Origin: Longispora sp047121295 | Lineage (GTDB): Bacteria > Actinomycetota > Actinomycetes > Mycobacteriales > Micromonosporaceae | Direction of reading: 5' to 3' | Assembly (NCBI RefSeq): GCF_047121295.1 | Contig: NZ_CP139447.1 | Location: 6,944,001-7,008,000, forward strand | DNA: 64,000 nt | In this document: positions 43,252 through 51,663 of the stretch, one piece after another | Layout: each line of letters starts with the position of its first letter | How positions within the stretch are numbered: the first letter of the stretch is position 1 | Made by a program: the position numbers and the translations under genes | The notes under the pieces: generated by a model | The model's database searches: none | What the model was told of the DNA's origin: nothing | What the model saw: only the letters and a program-made list of their open reading frames with translations

Positions 43252-43820
43252 AGCTCCTCCAACAGTTTCACGAGCTCCGACAGCTGAGCGTGGCTCGGTG
43301 CCCGCCGCTTCGGGGAGTCCAGAAAGTCAACCAGTCGCGGGCCGAGCAGTTCGGCTGCCCGCGCCGGATGCGTCGCCCGCGTGATGCCGTGCCGCAGCCG
43401 CAGCCGCTCGTCGGCGATCGCGCCGAACGCGGGCAACAGGGCCCGGTTGAACTGCTCGCCGTCGCCGCGCACCCAGTCCAGGCGGTCCACCCACCGCTTG
43501 GCGTCCGCGAACGGCCGGTCCACGACCAGGAAGCCGGCCGTCTCGCGGGGCGTCGGCCGGTACCTCGGGAAGGGCGCCGGCCGGAGCAGCCCGCCCAGCC
43601 GCCAGCTGACGGCCACCCCGAAACAGATCACGAACACCAGCACGAACGGCACGTTGTAGCCCGTCGACCGGATCACCAGCCAGACCAGCAGCGCGACGGG
43701 CGCCGCCCAGATCGTGGTCCTCAACAGCCAGCCCAGCGGGGTCACCCGCTTCCGGGGCCGACGGGGCGCCGGGGCGGGCTCGGGCTCGCCGCCGAGCAGG
43801 TCGTCGATGCCGACGCTCAT
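43248..43820 (-). CDS. Membrane protein of the MoxR operon
   Basis: A 190-residue protein. A cytoplasmic Pro/Arg-rich start (LGGEPEPAPAPRRPRKRV) precedes two membrane helices (LLRTTIWAAPVALLVWLVIR; VPFVLVFVICFGVAVSWRLG). A soluble helical tail follows, containing FLVVDRPFADAKRWVDRLDW and a basic region up to LSELVKLLEEL. No family name is certain. Both ends overlap neighbours by four bases (ATGA), which ties it strictly to the DUF4129 and MoxR genes. It is probably a structural partner of the complex. Confidence 0.82.
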   Translation of the reverse strand: MSVGIDDLLGGEPEPAPAPRRPRKRVTPLGWLLRTTIWAAPVALLVWLVIRSTGYNVPFVLVFVICFGVAVSWRLGGLLRPAPFPRYRPTPRETAGFLVVDRPFADAKRWVDRLDWVRGDGEQFNRALLPAFGAIADERLRLRHGITRATHPARAAELLGPRLVDFLDSPKRRAPSHAQLSELVKLLEEL

Positions 43821-44527
43821 GCCGACACCTCCCGGGCCAGTTCGTCGTGCAGCTGCGCGAGCGCCGAGCGGGCCCGTAGCCGCATGTCCTCGTCCACGAC
43901 GTGCGGGGCGAACCGGGCGAGCCGGTAGAGCTCCATGAAGTCGCCGAGCCCGCCGCTGCTGACATGGTGCTCGGCGAGCAGCCGGCTGACCAGCTCCGTC
44001 GGCGTGTCGCCGGTCTGCCGGACGGTGCCTACCTCGGCGGCGGCGGCCTCCAGCCCCAGCCAGCACGCGATCACGGCCCGGCGCGGATCGCCGAGGTCGT
44101 CGAGCGCGTCGAGCCCGGCCTGCACGGCGGCCCGGACCTCCTCGGCCCGCACCTCGGGCGCGCCGGTCGCCGGGTTCAACGGCGTGTACGGCCGGACCCG
44201 GATCCGGATGTTGTCCTTCACGACGGTCCACAGCACGGCGACCACGACGGAGATCAGGATCGCGGCGACGATCCCGAGCAGCAGGATCCACACCCAGGAG
44301 GGCCAGCCGCCGGAGTCGGACACGGCTGCGGGCCCGTGGGTGCCGGAACCCGCCGTCGGCGGGATCTTCTCCGCCGGGGAGGACGGTGGCCTGCGGGAGA
44401 GCTGCGGCATCGGCGGCAGCTGCGTCGCCTGCACACTCGTCCGGGCCGCCACTGCCGCGATCGCGCCGAGCAACGCGATCACGATCACCAGCGGCCCCCA
44501 GCGCCACAGCCCCCGCGCGATGTCCAC
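43817..44527 (-). CDS. DUF4129 domain-containing membrane protein, first gene of the MoxR operon
   Basis: A 236-residue protein. N-terminal helix (PLVIVIALLGAIAAVAA), an outer Pro/Ser-rich segment, a second helix (SWVWILLLGIVAAILISVVV), then the DUF4129 domain (AAVQAGLDALDDLGDPRRAV; IACWLGLEAAAAEVG; LYRLARFAPHVVDEDMRLRA). DUF4129 is common in MoxR/transglutaminase-like operons. Start ATG 44527; the 76 bases to the divergent Nudix gene must contain the operon promoter. It opens five genes in which every boundary overlaps by four to ten bases. Confidence 0.9.
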   Translation of the reverse strand: MDIARGLWRWGPLVIVIALLGAIAAVAARTSVQATQLPPMPQLSRRPPSSPAEKIPPTAGSGTHGPAAVSDSGGWPSWVWILLLGIVAAILISVVVAVLWTVVKDNIRIRVRPYTPLNPATGAPEVRAEEVRAAVQAGLDALDDLGDPRRAVIACWLGLEAAAAEVGTVRQTGDTPTELVSRLLAEHHVSSGGLGDFMELYRLARFAPHVVDEDMRLRARSALAQLHDELAREVSA

Positions 44528-44603
44528 GTGGTCACCCTATGCCCACCCCACCGGGAGTGTGAGGCACGGCACCGTAACAACTTCGGCGCTGTAGTGTCCG
44601 GGC

Positions 44604-45062
44604 GTGGAGACCGAACTGGCCGAGGCCCGACTCGCCGCCGGCGCGCTGTTCGTCGACGCCGCAGGGCGGGTGCTGCTGGTGAAGCCCAGCTACAAGTCGG
44701 GCTGGGACATCCCCGGCGGCTACGTCGACGAGGGCGAGAGTCCGCTGGAGGCCTGCGCGCGCGAGGTCCGGGAGGAGATCGGACTCGACGTCGCGCTCCG
44801 GGGGCCGCTGGTGGTCGACTGGTCGCCGAAGCCCCGGGCCGGTAACCGGGTGATGTTCGTGTTCGACGGCGGGTCGCTCACCGCCGGGCAGGAGGCGGGC
44901 ATCCGACTCCAGAAGGACGAGCTTTCCGGGTACCGGTACGTCGCGCCGACCGAGCTGGACCGGCACCTGGGCAGGCGGTTGCTGCCCCGGGTGCTCGCCG
45001 CGCTGGCCGCCCGGCAGGCGGGCGCGACGGTGTATCTGGAGCACGGCCGGCCGCTGGGCTGA
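44604..45062 (+). CDS. Nudix hydrolase
   Basis: A 152-residue single-domain Nudix protein. The Nudix box GGYVDEGESPLEACAREVRE EIGL (residues 39-61) matches Gx5Ex7REUxEExGU. It should hydrolyse a nucleoside diphosphate linked to another moiety with magnesium; the substrate cannot be told. GTG 44604 has no ribosome site in the usual position, but a TAGTGT -10-like box lies seven bases before, so a leaderless mRNA is possible. Divergent from the MoxR operon and convergent with ppx. Confidence 0.92.
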   Translation: METELAEARLAAGALFVDAAGRVLLVKPSYKSGWDIPGGYVDEGESPLEACAREVREEIGLDVALRGPLVVDWSPKPRAGNRVMFVFDGGSLTAGQEAGIRLQKDELSGYRYVAPTELDRHLGRRLLPRVLAALAARQAGATVYLEHGRPLG

Positions 45063-45106
45063 GTCGGCCGGGGGCCGGCCCGGGCTCAGTGGCCGGGCTC
45101 GGCCGG

Positions 45107-46018
45107 TCAGGCCAGGGACCAGGCGATCCCGTCGAGGATGTCGGACTCCGACGCGATCACCGAGTCCGCGCCCGTGCGCTCCATGATGGTCCGCAGGATC
45201 AGCGCCCCGGCCACGATCACGTCCGCCCGCCCCGGGTGCATCACCGGGATCGCCAGCCGCTCGTCGTGGTCGGCGGCGGCCAGCGCGGCGGACACCCGGG
45301 CGACGTCGGCGTAGGGGACGACGGCGTGGTGGACGCGGGACGAGTCGTACCCGTCGAGGCCGAGGCTGATCGCCGTCACGGTCGTGACGGACCCGGCCAG
45401 GCCGACCAGGGTCACGCCCCGGCCGCCGCCCACGGCCGCGAGGGCGCGGTCGACGGTGCCCGTGATGTCCACCAGGGCCGCCGCCAGCTCGGGCGTGCTC
45501 GCCGGGTCGGAGTGCAGGTGCCGCTCGGTCATCCGCACGCAGCCGACGTCCACGCTGATCGCGGCCTCGACGTCGGTGGACCCGACCACGAACTCGGTGG
45601 AGCCGCCCCCGATGTCCACCACCAGGTACGGCGGCTCGGCCGTCAGGCCCCGGGCGGCCCCGGTGAACGACAGCCGGGCCTCCTCGTCGCCGGTGACGAC
45701 CTCGGGCTCGACGCCCAGCGTGGCGCGCACCATCGCGGTGAAGTCGGCGGCGTTGGCCGCGTCGCGGGACGCGCTCGTCGCGCACATCCGGATTCGGTCG
45801 GCGCCCAGCTCGGCGATCATCGCGGCGTACTCGACCAGGGCGACCCGGGTGCGCTCGATCGCGGCCTCGGACAGCCGGCCGGTGCGGTCGACGCCCTCGC
45901 CCAGCCGGACGATCCGCATCTCGCGGCGCAGGTCGGTGAGCGTGTCGCCGTCGACGTCGGCGATCAGGAGCCGGACGGAGTTGGTGCCGCAGTCGATGGC
46001 GGCGACGCGGTGTGTCAC
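45107..46018 (-). CDS. ppx: Exopolyphosphatase / guanosine pentaphosphate phosphohydrolase family
   Basis: A 303-residue Ppx/GppA protein lacking the C-terminal HD domain, as in the short actinobacterial type. The first phosphate loop is AAIDCGTNSVRLLIADV; the second, LVVDIGGGSTEFVVGS; the catalytic Glu region TGDEEARLSFTGA is present. It hydrolyses terminal phosphates of polyphosphate and possibly pppGpp, linking to stress control. GTG 46018 overlaps the DUF501 stop (GTGA). The eno, septum-protein, DUF501, ppx order matches M. tuberculosis, where the last is a ppx homologue; activity of such short forms is variable. Confidence 0.92.
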   Translation of the reverse strand: MTHRVAAIDCGTNSVRLLIADVDGDTLTDLRREMRIVRLGEGVDRTGRLSEAAIERTRVALVEYAAMIAELGADRIRMCATSASRDAANAADFTAMVRATLGVEPEVVTGDEEARLSFTGAARGLTAEPPYLVVDIGGGSTEFVVGSTDVEAAISVDVGCVRMTERHLHSDPASTPELAAALVDITGTVDRALAAVGGGRGVTLVGLAGSVTTVTAISLGLDGYDSSRVHHAVVPYADVARVSAALAAADHDERLAIPVMHPGRADVIVAGALILRTIMERTGADSVIASESDILDGIAWSLA

Positions 46019-46599
46019 GCCGGGCCGTGCCGGTAGCGCTCGTCGGCCGCGAGGTGTGCCGGATCGGTGGCACCCGTGGCGGGCGCGGCAGGCGGGACGT
46101 CGCTCGCGGCGGGCCCGGGCGTGACACAGGGCCCGGAGGCCCACCAGTCGCCCAGCCGCTCCCGGACCTCGTCCCCGAACGGGTTCACCCCGGGGCCGGC
46201 GGCCAGCGCGTGCCCCAGGTGCACGTGCAGGCACTTCACCCGCTCCGGCATCCCGCCGGCGGAGATCCCGGCGATCTCGGCGACGTGCTCGATCGCCTCG
46301 CGCCGGTCCAGGTAGTCCTGGTGCGCCTTCTGGTACCGCGCCGCCAGCTCCGGATCCTCGGCCAGCCGGGCCTGCTGGTCCTTCATCAGCCCCTCGGACT
46401 CCAGGCTGCTCGCGCCGGCCGTCGCCTTCGGGCACGTCAGATAGAACGTGGTCGGGAACGGGGTGCCGTCGGGAAGCCTCGGCGACGTCTCCACGACGTC
46501 GGGGTTGCCACACGGGCAGCGGTGCGCGACGGCCCGGGTGCCCCGGGGCTCGCGACCGAGCTGCGCGGCGACCGCCGCCAAATCCTGCTCGCTGACCAT
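46015..46599 (-). CDS. DUF501 domain-containing protein
   Basis: A 194-residue protein. The N-terminal DUF501 domain includes QLGREPRGTRAVAHRCPCGN, PTTFYLTCPKATAGASSLES, and the motif HVAEIAGISAGGMPERVKCL followed by HVHLGHALAAGPGVNPFG. Cys and His residues (HRCPCG, TCPK, KCLHVHLGH) could form a metal site. It lacks membrane segments. Encoded directly between the septum protein and ppx with overlaps on both sides, an order conserved widely in actinobacteria and suggesting a shared role, though none is established. The C-terminal 50 residues are Pro/Ala-rich. Confidence 0.93.
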   Translation of the reverse strand: MVSEQDLAAVAAQLGREPRGTRAVAHRCPCGNPDVVETSPRLPDGTPFPTTFYLTCPKATAGASSLESEGLMKDQQARLAEDPELAARYQKAHQDYLDRREAIEHVAEIAGISAGGMPERVKCLHVHLGHALAAGPGVNPFGDEVRERLGDWWASGPCVTPGPAASDVPPAAPATGATDPAHLAADERYRHGPA

Positions 46600-46603
46600 T
46601 GCG

Positions 46604-47110
46604 CTACTTTCGTCTGGGTTTGTCGGCTGCCTTGGTACTCGACCATAGCTTCCCGTACCAGGGGCCGTCGCTCGCCGCCTTGCCCCGGTTCGAGCCGTCG
46701 CCGTCCGGCGCGCCCCCGGCCACCGAGTCGGTCACCCGGTAGGCGGTGTCGCCGGGGAGCACGAGCTGCAGGCGCTCGCGGGCCTGCTGCGCGAAGTACT
46801 GCGGGTCGTCCCACTTCTTGCGCTGCAGGGACAGCTTGTCGATCCGGGTCTGCTGGGCGCGCAGCTGGTCCTCGACCCGGGCCATCTCGGCGTTCTGGGT
46901 GAGGTAGGTGCGCACCGGGTACGCGTACGCCAGCACCAGGGTTGCCAGCAGGATGCCCAGGATCGCGGCCCGGCCGGTGAACTTGCGCTGTCGGGGCGGC
47001 CGGGTGCGTTGGGCGGCGCCCGGGGCTGCGGGGCGGCGCGCCGCGGCGGGGCGGGAGCCGGACCGGGTGGTCCGACGGCCCGGACCCTGCCGGCCAGGGG
47101 TGCGGCTCAC
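46604..47110 (-). CDS. Septum formation initiator family protein (FtsB/DivIC-like)
   Basis: A 168-residue bitopic protein. A long basic, disordered N-terminus (GRRTTRSGSRPAAARRPAAP) precedes one membrane helix (AAILGILLATLVLAYAYPV). An outer coiled coil (NAEMARVEDQLRAQQTRIDK LSLQRKKW) leads into the FtsB/DivIC motif DDPQYFAQQARERLQLVLPG. The C-terminal 35 residues are Gly/Ser/Asp-rich. It is the likely FtsB-type partner of FtsL/FtsQ in septation. Start GTG 47110 with GAGGAG is better than an upstream start lacking a ribosome site. It follows eno by 61 bases and a hairpin, and is coupled to DUF501. Confidence 0.9.
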   Translation of the reverse strand: MSRTPGRQGPGRRTTRSGSRPAAARRPAAPGAAQRTRPPRQRKFTGRAAILGILLATLVLAYAYPVRTYLTQNAEMARVEDQLRAQQTRIDKLSLQRKKWDDPQYFAQQARERLQLVLPGDTAYRVTDSVAGGAPDGDGSNRGKAASDGPWYGKLWSSTKAADKPRRK

Positions 47111-47134
47111 GACACTCCTCAGAGATGTGGGTGC

Positions 47135-47160
47135 GACCCCGGCGCGTCGGCGCCGGGGTC
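47135..47160 (-). terminator. Hairpin between eno and the septum protein gene
   Basis: Perfect 11-bp stem GACCCCGGCGC / GCGCCGGGGTC with loop GTCG, 12 bases beyond the eno stop. It may attenuate or separate eno from the downstream genes. Confidence 0.65.
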
Positions 47161-47171
47161 GGCAGTCCCTT

Positions 47172-48449
47172 CTAGCCTCGCATACGCGGGAACGCGGAGG
47201 CACCCGCGTAACGCGCCGCCGAGTCCAGCTCCTCCTCGATCCGGAGCAGCTGGTTGTACTTCGCGACCCGCTCCGACCGCGCCGGCGCGCCGGTCTTGAT
47301 CTGGCCACAGCCGAGCGCGACGGCCAGGTCCGCGATCGTGGTGTCCTCGGTCTCGCCCGACCGGTGGCTCATCATGGTGCGGAAACCGGCCCGGTGCGCC
47401 ATGTCCACGGCGTCCAGGGTCTCGGTCAGCGAGCCGATCTGGTTCACCTTGACGAGGACCGCGTTGGCGGTGTTCTCGGCGATGCCCCGGGCGATCCGCT
47501 CCGGGTTGGTGACGAACAGGTCGTCGCCGACGAGCTGGGTGCGCCCGCCGATCAGCTCGGTCAGCGCCTTCCAGCCGGCCCAGTCGTCCTCGTCCAGCGG
47601 GTCCTCGATCGACACGATCGGGTAGGTGTCGAGCAGGCTCGCGTAGTACTTGGCCATGTCGTCGGCCGACTTCTGCTGGCCCTCGAACGTGTAGGCGCCG
47701 TCCTTGTGGAACTCGGTGGCGGCCACGTCCAGGGCGAGCGCGATGTCCGTACCGAGCGCGTAGCCGGCGTTGCCGACGGCCTCCGCGATCAGGTCCAGCG
47801 CCGCCGCGTTGGTCGGCAGGTTCGGCGCGAAGCCGCCCTCGTCGCCCAGGCCGGTGGACAGGCCCTTCTTCTTCAGCACCGCCTTCAGCGCGTGGTAGAC
47901 CTCGACGCCGGAGCGCAGGGCCTCCTTGAAGGTCGGCGCGCCGATCGGAGCGATCATGAACTCCTGGACGTCCACGTTGCTGTCGGCGTGCGAGCCGCCG
48001 TTGAGGATGTTCAGCATCGGGACGGGCAGCAGGTGCGCGTTCGGGCCACCCAGGTAACGGAACAGCGGCAGTCCGGCCGAGTCGGCGGCGGCCTTGGCCA
48101 CGGCGAGGGAGATGCCGAGGATCGCGTTCGCGCCCAGGTTCGCCTTGTTCGGGGTGCCGTCCAGGTCGATCATCTTCTGGTCGATCGCGCGCTGGTCGGT
48201 CGCGTCGAAGCCGATCAGCTCCTCGGCGATCGTGGCGACGTTGTCCACGGCGTTTTCGACGCCCTTGCCACCGTAACGACCGGTATCGCCGTCACGCAGC
48301 TCACATGCCTCGAACGCTCCCGTAGACGCCCCGGACGGCACGGCGGCCCGGGAGAACGTGCCGTCGTCCAGAAGTACCTCGACCTCGACGGTCGGATTGC
48401 CCCGAGAATCCAGGATTTCGCGGGCGGCGATGCCTTCAATCGTGGCCAC
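47172..48449 (-). CDS. eno: Enolase
   Basis: A 425-residue glycolytic enzyme interconverting 2-phosphoglycerate and phosphoenolpyruvate. Diagnostic blocks are IEGIAAREILDSRGNPTVEV, AVPSGASTGAFEACELRD, the catalytic-loop GDEGGFAPN, metal ligands in ALDVAATEF, PIVSIEDPLDEDDW and LVGDDLFVTNP, and the signature VLVKVNQIGSLTETL with SHRSGETEDTTIADLAV. All expected catalytic residues are seen. Start GTG 48449 is preferred, nine bases after GGAGGA; a GTG at 48458 is too close to that site. It is divergent from the lipoprotein gene at 48583. Confidence 0.98.
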   Translation of the reverse strand: MATIEGIAAREILDSRGNPTVEVEVLLDDGTFSRAAVPSGASTGAFEACELRDGDTGRYGGKGVENAVDNVATIAEELIGFDATDQRAIDQKMIDLDGTPNKANLGANAILGISLAVAKAAADSAGLPLFRYLGGPNAHLLPVPMLNILNGGSHADSNVDVQEFMIAPIGAPTFKEALRSGVEVYHALKAVLKKKGLSTGLGDEGGFAPNLPTNAAALDLIAEAVGNAGYALGTDIALALDVAATEFHKDGAYTFEGQQKSADDMAKYYASLLDTYPIVSIEDPLDEDDWAGWKALTELIGGRTQLVGDDLFVTNPERIARGIAENTANAVLVKVNQIGSLTETLDAVDMAHRAGFRTMMSHRSGETEDTTIADLAVALGCGQIKTGAPARSERVAKYNQLLRIEEELDSAARYAGASAFPRMRG

Positions 48450-48582
48450 GTGTGTCACTCCTCCGGTCGGGCGAATGAGGCCGCGCCGCTGCGGCCCAGG
48501 GCTTGTGAGACCCATCGCTGAGGGTAGCCACCCGGCCCGAACCGATTTGCAATGCCTCCCGGCACCAGGAAGGCTGGCGTCT

Positions 48583-49167
48583 ATGCGTCGTTCGGCAGCC
48601 CTACTTTTCGCGCTCGTGGCCCTCGCCGGGTGCTCGCGGGCGGCGGAGGCCGGCCCCACCGACCCGGCCAGGTTGATCAATTCCTTCGCCGCCAAGTTGG
48701 ACGAGGCGACGAAGCGGACGTACACGGCGGAGTACCGCGTGGCCGACGGCGGGGCGGTGTCCGTCGCGCAGGCCCAGAAGCCGTTGCGGACCGCGTACAC
48801 CCACCTCGGCGGGCGGGTGGTGATCGCCCCAGAGGGGTTCACCACCTGTGAGGGCGCCACGTGCGGGAAGCCCGCGCCGACGCCGGCCGCCGGCGTACCC
48901 GTGAAGATCCCGGGTTTTCTGACCTCCGCCGACGCCCTGCGCGCCATCACGGCCGCGTCGCTCAACGACCGGGGCGCGCTCACCTCGCACGACCGGACCG
49001 TCGCCGGGCAGCACGCCTTGTGCCTGACGATCGGGAATCTGGACGCGTGCGTCACCGACGGGGGCGTGCTCGGATCGTTCGTGGGCGAGGTCGACGGGGT
49101 GAAGATCGACATCATTCTCACCCGGTACGCCGAGTCGGTCACCGCCGACGCGTTCGCGACCTCGTGA
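48583..49167 (+). CDS. Lipoprotein of unknown function
   Basis: A 194-residue protein. The signal MRRSAALLFALVALAGC ends in a lipobox LAGC, so it is expected to be a membrane lipoprotein. The mature part resembles small actinobacterial LppX-unlike lipoproteins with AEYRVADGGAVSVAQAQKPL, three or four cysteines (FTTCEGATCGKP; ALCLTIGNLDACVTD) that probably form disulfides. No family is recognised. The start ATG 48583 has AGGAAGG upstream; an upstream frame into eno is not credible. The nudC start overlaps its stop (GTGA), so both are translated together. It is divergent from eno. Confidence 0.85.
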   Translation: MRRSAALLFALVALAGCSRAAEAGPTDPARLINSFAAKLDEATKRTYTAEYRVADGGAVSVAQAQKPLRTAYTHLGGRVVIAPEGFTTCEGATCGKPAPTPAAGVPVKIPGFLTSADALRAITAASLNDRGALTSHDRTVAGQHALCLTIGNLDACVTDGGVLGSFVGEVDGVKIDIILTRYAESVTADAFATS

Positions 49168-49943
49168 CCACCCGGCAGGCCGGTCCGCCCGGGGCCCGGC
49201 TCGTCCCCGGCACCGTCGGCGACCTCAGCCCGCACGTCGACGACTGGCTGCTCCCGGTCTCCGGCGACCGGCTCGGCATGCCCACCACGGTCACCGAGCC
49301 CACGGCCGACCTGCTCTACGTCGGCGAGTTCGACGGCCGGTCCGCCTGGGCGGCCGAGAGCCCCGCGGCGACCCTGCGCTGGCCGGAGCTCGCCCAGCGC
49401 CTCGACCGGGCCACCCTCGCCCTCGCCGGCCGCGCCCAGCAACTGGTGGCCTGGAAGCGCACCCACCGATACTGCGGGGCCTGCCGCGCCGAGCTCGGCT
49501 ACGAACCGCCCTACCCGTGGCCCCGCTGCACGGAGTGCGGCCTGCTCGTCCCGATGGCCCCGGCCCCGGTCGTCCTGGTGCTGATCCGCCGCGACGACCA
49601 CGTCCTGCTCGCCCGGCACTCCTACGCGCACAGCGACATGTGGGCGCTGGTCGCCGGCTACGTCGAGTACGGCGAGACGCTGGAGGAGGCCGCGCGGCGC
49701 GAGGTGTGGGAGGAGGTCGGCATCGAGGTCGAGGACCTGTCCTATGTCGACAGCCAGCCGTGGACGCTGTCCGGCCCGGGCACGCTGCTGGTCGGCTTCA
49801 CGGCGCAGTGGGCGGCCGGCGAGCCGACCGTGGACGGGGTGGAGCTGACGGCCGCCGAGTGGTTCCCGCTGGCGAAGCTGCCGGACGCCGTCCCGCCGGT
49901 CTACTCGCTGGCCCGGTGGATGCTGGACGAGGCCCGCGCCTGA
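49164..49943 (+). CDS. nudC: NAD(+) diphosphatase / NADH pyrophosphatase NudC
   Basis: A 259-residue Nudix enzyme with the NudC architecture. An N-terminal domain is followed by a zinc ribbon (RYCGACRAELGYEPP and PRCTECGLLVP), then the Nudix box GYVEYGETLEEAARREVWEE VGIEV, then SQPWTLSGPGTLLVGF, which matches the NudC-specific SQPWPFP-like element. It hydrolyses NAD(H) to NMN(H) and AMP and may also remove NAD caps from RNA. Glu residues of the box are intact. GTG 49164 overlaps the lipoprotein stop. The palindromic family-2 repeats follow directly on its stop. Confidence 0.93.
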   Translation: MTTRQAGPPGARLVPGTVGDLSPHVDDWLLPVSGDRLGMPTTVTEPTADLLYVGEFDGRSAWAAESPAATLRWPELAQRLDRATLALAGRAQQLVAWKRTHRYCGACRAELGYEPPYPWPRCTECGLLVPMAPAPVVLVLIRRDDHVLLARHSYAHSDMWALVAGYVEYGETLEEAARREVWEEVGIEVEDLSYVDSQPWTLSGPGTLLVGFTAQWAAGEPTVDGVELTAAEWFPLAKLPDAVPPVYSLARWMLDEARA

Positions 49944-49979
49944 TCGGTGTTCGCGGCCATCATGGCTTTCCGGCCGTCG
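49943..49979 (+). repeat. Internally deleted (fossil) copy of the second palindrome family
   Basis: GATCGGTGTTCGCGGCC here matches 16 of 17 bases of the left arm of E2, and CTTTCCGGCCG at 49967-49977 equals its right-arm side; the inner hairpin is replaced by ATCATGG. It overlaps the last base of the nudC stop. Confidence 0.65.
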
Positions 49980-49987
49980 TGGCTGAA

Positions 49988-50048
49988 GATCGGTGTTTGC
50001 GGCCGGAACGCGCAGTCAGGCTGCACTTTCCGGCCGCAAACCGTGATC
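49988..50048 (+). repeat. Palindromic element, second family, copy E2
   Basis: Arms GATC..GTTTGCGGCCGGAA (49988-50008) and TTCCGGCCGCAAAC..GATC (50028-50048) enclose an inner GCAG-TCAGG-CTGC hairpin. The right half CTGCACTTTCCGGCCGCAA is nearly the same as in E1. It lies between convergent nudC and DUF885. Confidence 0.8.
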
Positions 50049-50070
50049 ACCGCCAGACGGGACGACGGCC

Positions 50071-51654
50071 TCAGACCCCCAGCAGGGTCCGCAGGTGCCG
50101 GGGCGCCGGGCTGCCGTGCCCCAGCATCGCGTCGTGCCACGCCCGCACCGACGTCCCCGCCGGCCGGGCCGCCGCGATCGACGCCAGCTCCGTGTACCCC
50201 ACGAAGTAGGTCGACAGCTGGGTCGAGGTGAGCAGCGCGCGCCGCCACTTGCCGGCCGCCTCGCCGTCCTCCTGGAAGCCGCGCTCCAGCATCAGGGCCA
50301 TGCCCTCCGCCTCGGACAGGTCCTCGCAGTGCACGAGCTGGTCGAGGATCGCGTTGATGGCCATCCGGAGCTGCATCTTCAGCTGGGCGAGCTTGACCGG
50401 GCGGCCGCCGAAGCCGGCGTCGGCCATCAGCTCCTCGGTGTAGACGGCCCAGCCCTCGCTGAACACGCCCGACCGGCACAGGGCCCGGGCCGGGTTGGAG
50501 CCCCGGAACCGGCGGCCGTGCGCGAGCTGCAGGTAGTGCCCCGGCACGGCCTCGTGCACGGCGAGGGTGTGCAACATGCTGTTGTTGTACTCGCGGTAGA
50601 ACGACTCGACCCGCTCCGGGCTCCAGCTCTTCGGGGCCGGGGAGATCGCGAAGGTGGTCGGCAGGTCGGCGGTCTCGAAGGCCCCGACCGGCATGCAGTA
50701 CGCGACGGCGACGCCCCGGGCGAACTCCGGCATCTCCTCGATCACCAGCGGGTCGTCCACGAGGGTGACCAGGTCGTGCTCGCGGCAGAAGTCGGTCGCG
50801 GCGGCCGTGAACCGGCGGGACAGCTCCAGGATCGTGGTGTTGTCGGGGCGGTCGGCGCCGAGGGCGTCCAGCACCTCGCGGACCGGCACCCCGCCGCCGA
50901 GGTCGACCAGTTGGGCCGTCGCGTCGTCCAGCGCCACCATGGCCCGGTCGAGGAGCTGGCTGGCGGTGAGCTCGGTGTCCAGCGTGTACCAGAGCTTGCC
51001 CTCCCACAGCCGCCGGCCGAGCCTCGGGTCCCGCCCGGGCTCCAGCACGGCCGCGCGCAGCCAGCCGTCGAACTCCCCCAGCGCCCGCAGCGCGTCCTCG
51101 CGCTGCTTGTCCACCGAGACCCCGGGGGCCTGGGCCGCGAAGGCCGGCAGCTCGTCGCGGACCAGGGCCTCGACCCCGGCGAACTGGCCGATCGCGGTCT
51201 CCAGGTGCACCGTCGGGCAGTCGCGCAGCACCTCACGGGCCGTGGCCAGCGCCTCGGGCATGGCGGCGAGCCGCGCGCCGAGCACCTCGAGCCGGTCGGC
51301 GACGGGCGCGAACTCGCGGCCCATCAGCGCGTGCAGCAGGACGCCGGGGTTGTGCGCCAGCGGGTCCCACTCGTGGTTGCGGATCTCGGTCAGCTCGAAC
51401 AGCCGCCGGTCGACCGCCGTGCTCAGCTGGGCGTGGTCGACCAGGTCCTCGGGGTCGAGGGCGTCGACGTCGACCTGGGTCAGCGCGTTCGCCGCGTCGT
51501 GCAGCATGGCGGACCTGGCCGCGACCCCGCCCGGCGAGAAGTCCGGCAGCCGGTCGTCGAGCCGGTGATCCCCGGCGTAGAACGCCGTCACCGGGTCGGA
51601 CTGCAACAGGGCGTCCACGATGCGCCCGGCGAGGACAGGGAATTCCTGAGACAT
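50071..51654 (-). CDS. DUF885 family protein, probable metallopeptidase
   Basis: A 527-residue protein. The key motif LAVHEAVPGHYLQLAHG gives an HExxxGH zinc site, with the downstream Glu in GVFSEGWAVYTEELM. DUF885 is predicted to be an all-helical zinc peptidase related to the M3/M32-type fold. There is no signal peptide, so it is probably cytoplasmic. Substrate unknown; the N-terminal SDPVTAFYAGDHRLDDRLPD is typical of the family. It ends the mfd-to-DUF885 series of closely spaced genes (10 bases after the LCP stop). Confidence 0.93.
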   Translation of the reverse strand: MSQEFPVLAGRIVDALLQSDPVTAFYAGDHRLDDRLPDFSPGGVAARSAMLHDAANALTQVDVDALDPEDLVDHAQLSTAVDRRLFELTEIRNHEWDPLAHNPGVLLHALMGREFAPVADRLEVLGARLAAMPEALATAREVLRDCPTVHLETAIGQFAGVEALVRDELPAFAAQAPGVSVDKQREDALRALGEFDGWLRAAVLEPGRDPRLGRRLWEGKLWYTLDTELTASQLLDRAMVALDDATAQLVDLGGGVPVREVLDALGADRPDNTTILELSRRFTAAATDFCREHDLVTLVDDPLVIEEMPEFARGVAVAYCMPVGAFETADLPTTFAISPAPKSWSPERVESFYREYNNSMLHTLAVHEAVPGHYLQLAHGRRFRGSNPARALCRSGVFSEGWAVYTEELMADAGFGGRPVKLAQLKMQLRMAINAILDQLVHCEDLSEAEGMALMLERGFQEDGEAAGKWRRALLTSTQLSTYFVGYTELASIAAARPAGTSVRAWHDAMLGHGSPAPRHLRTLLGV

Positions 51655-51663
51655 GGGACGACC

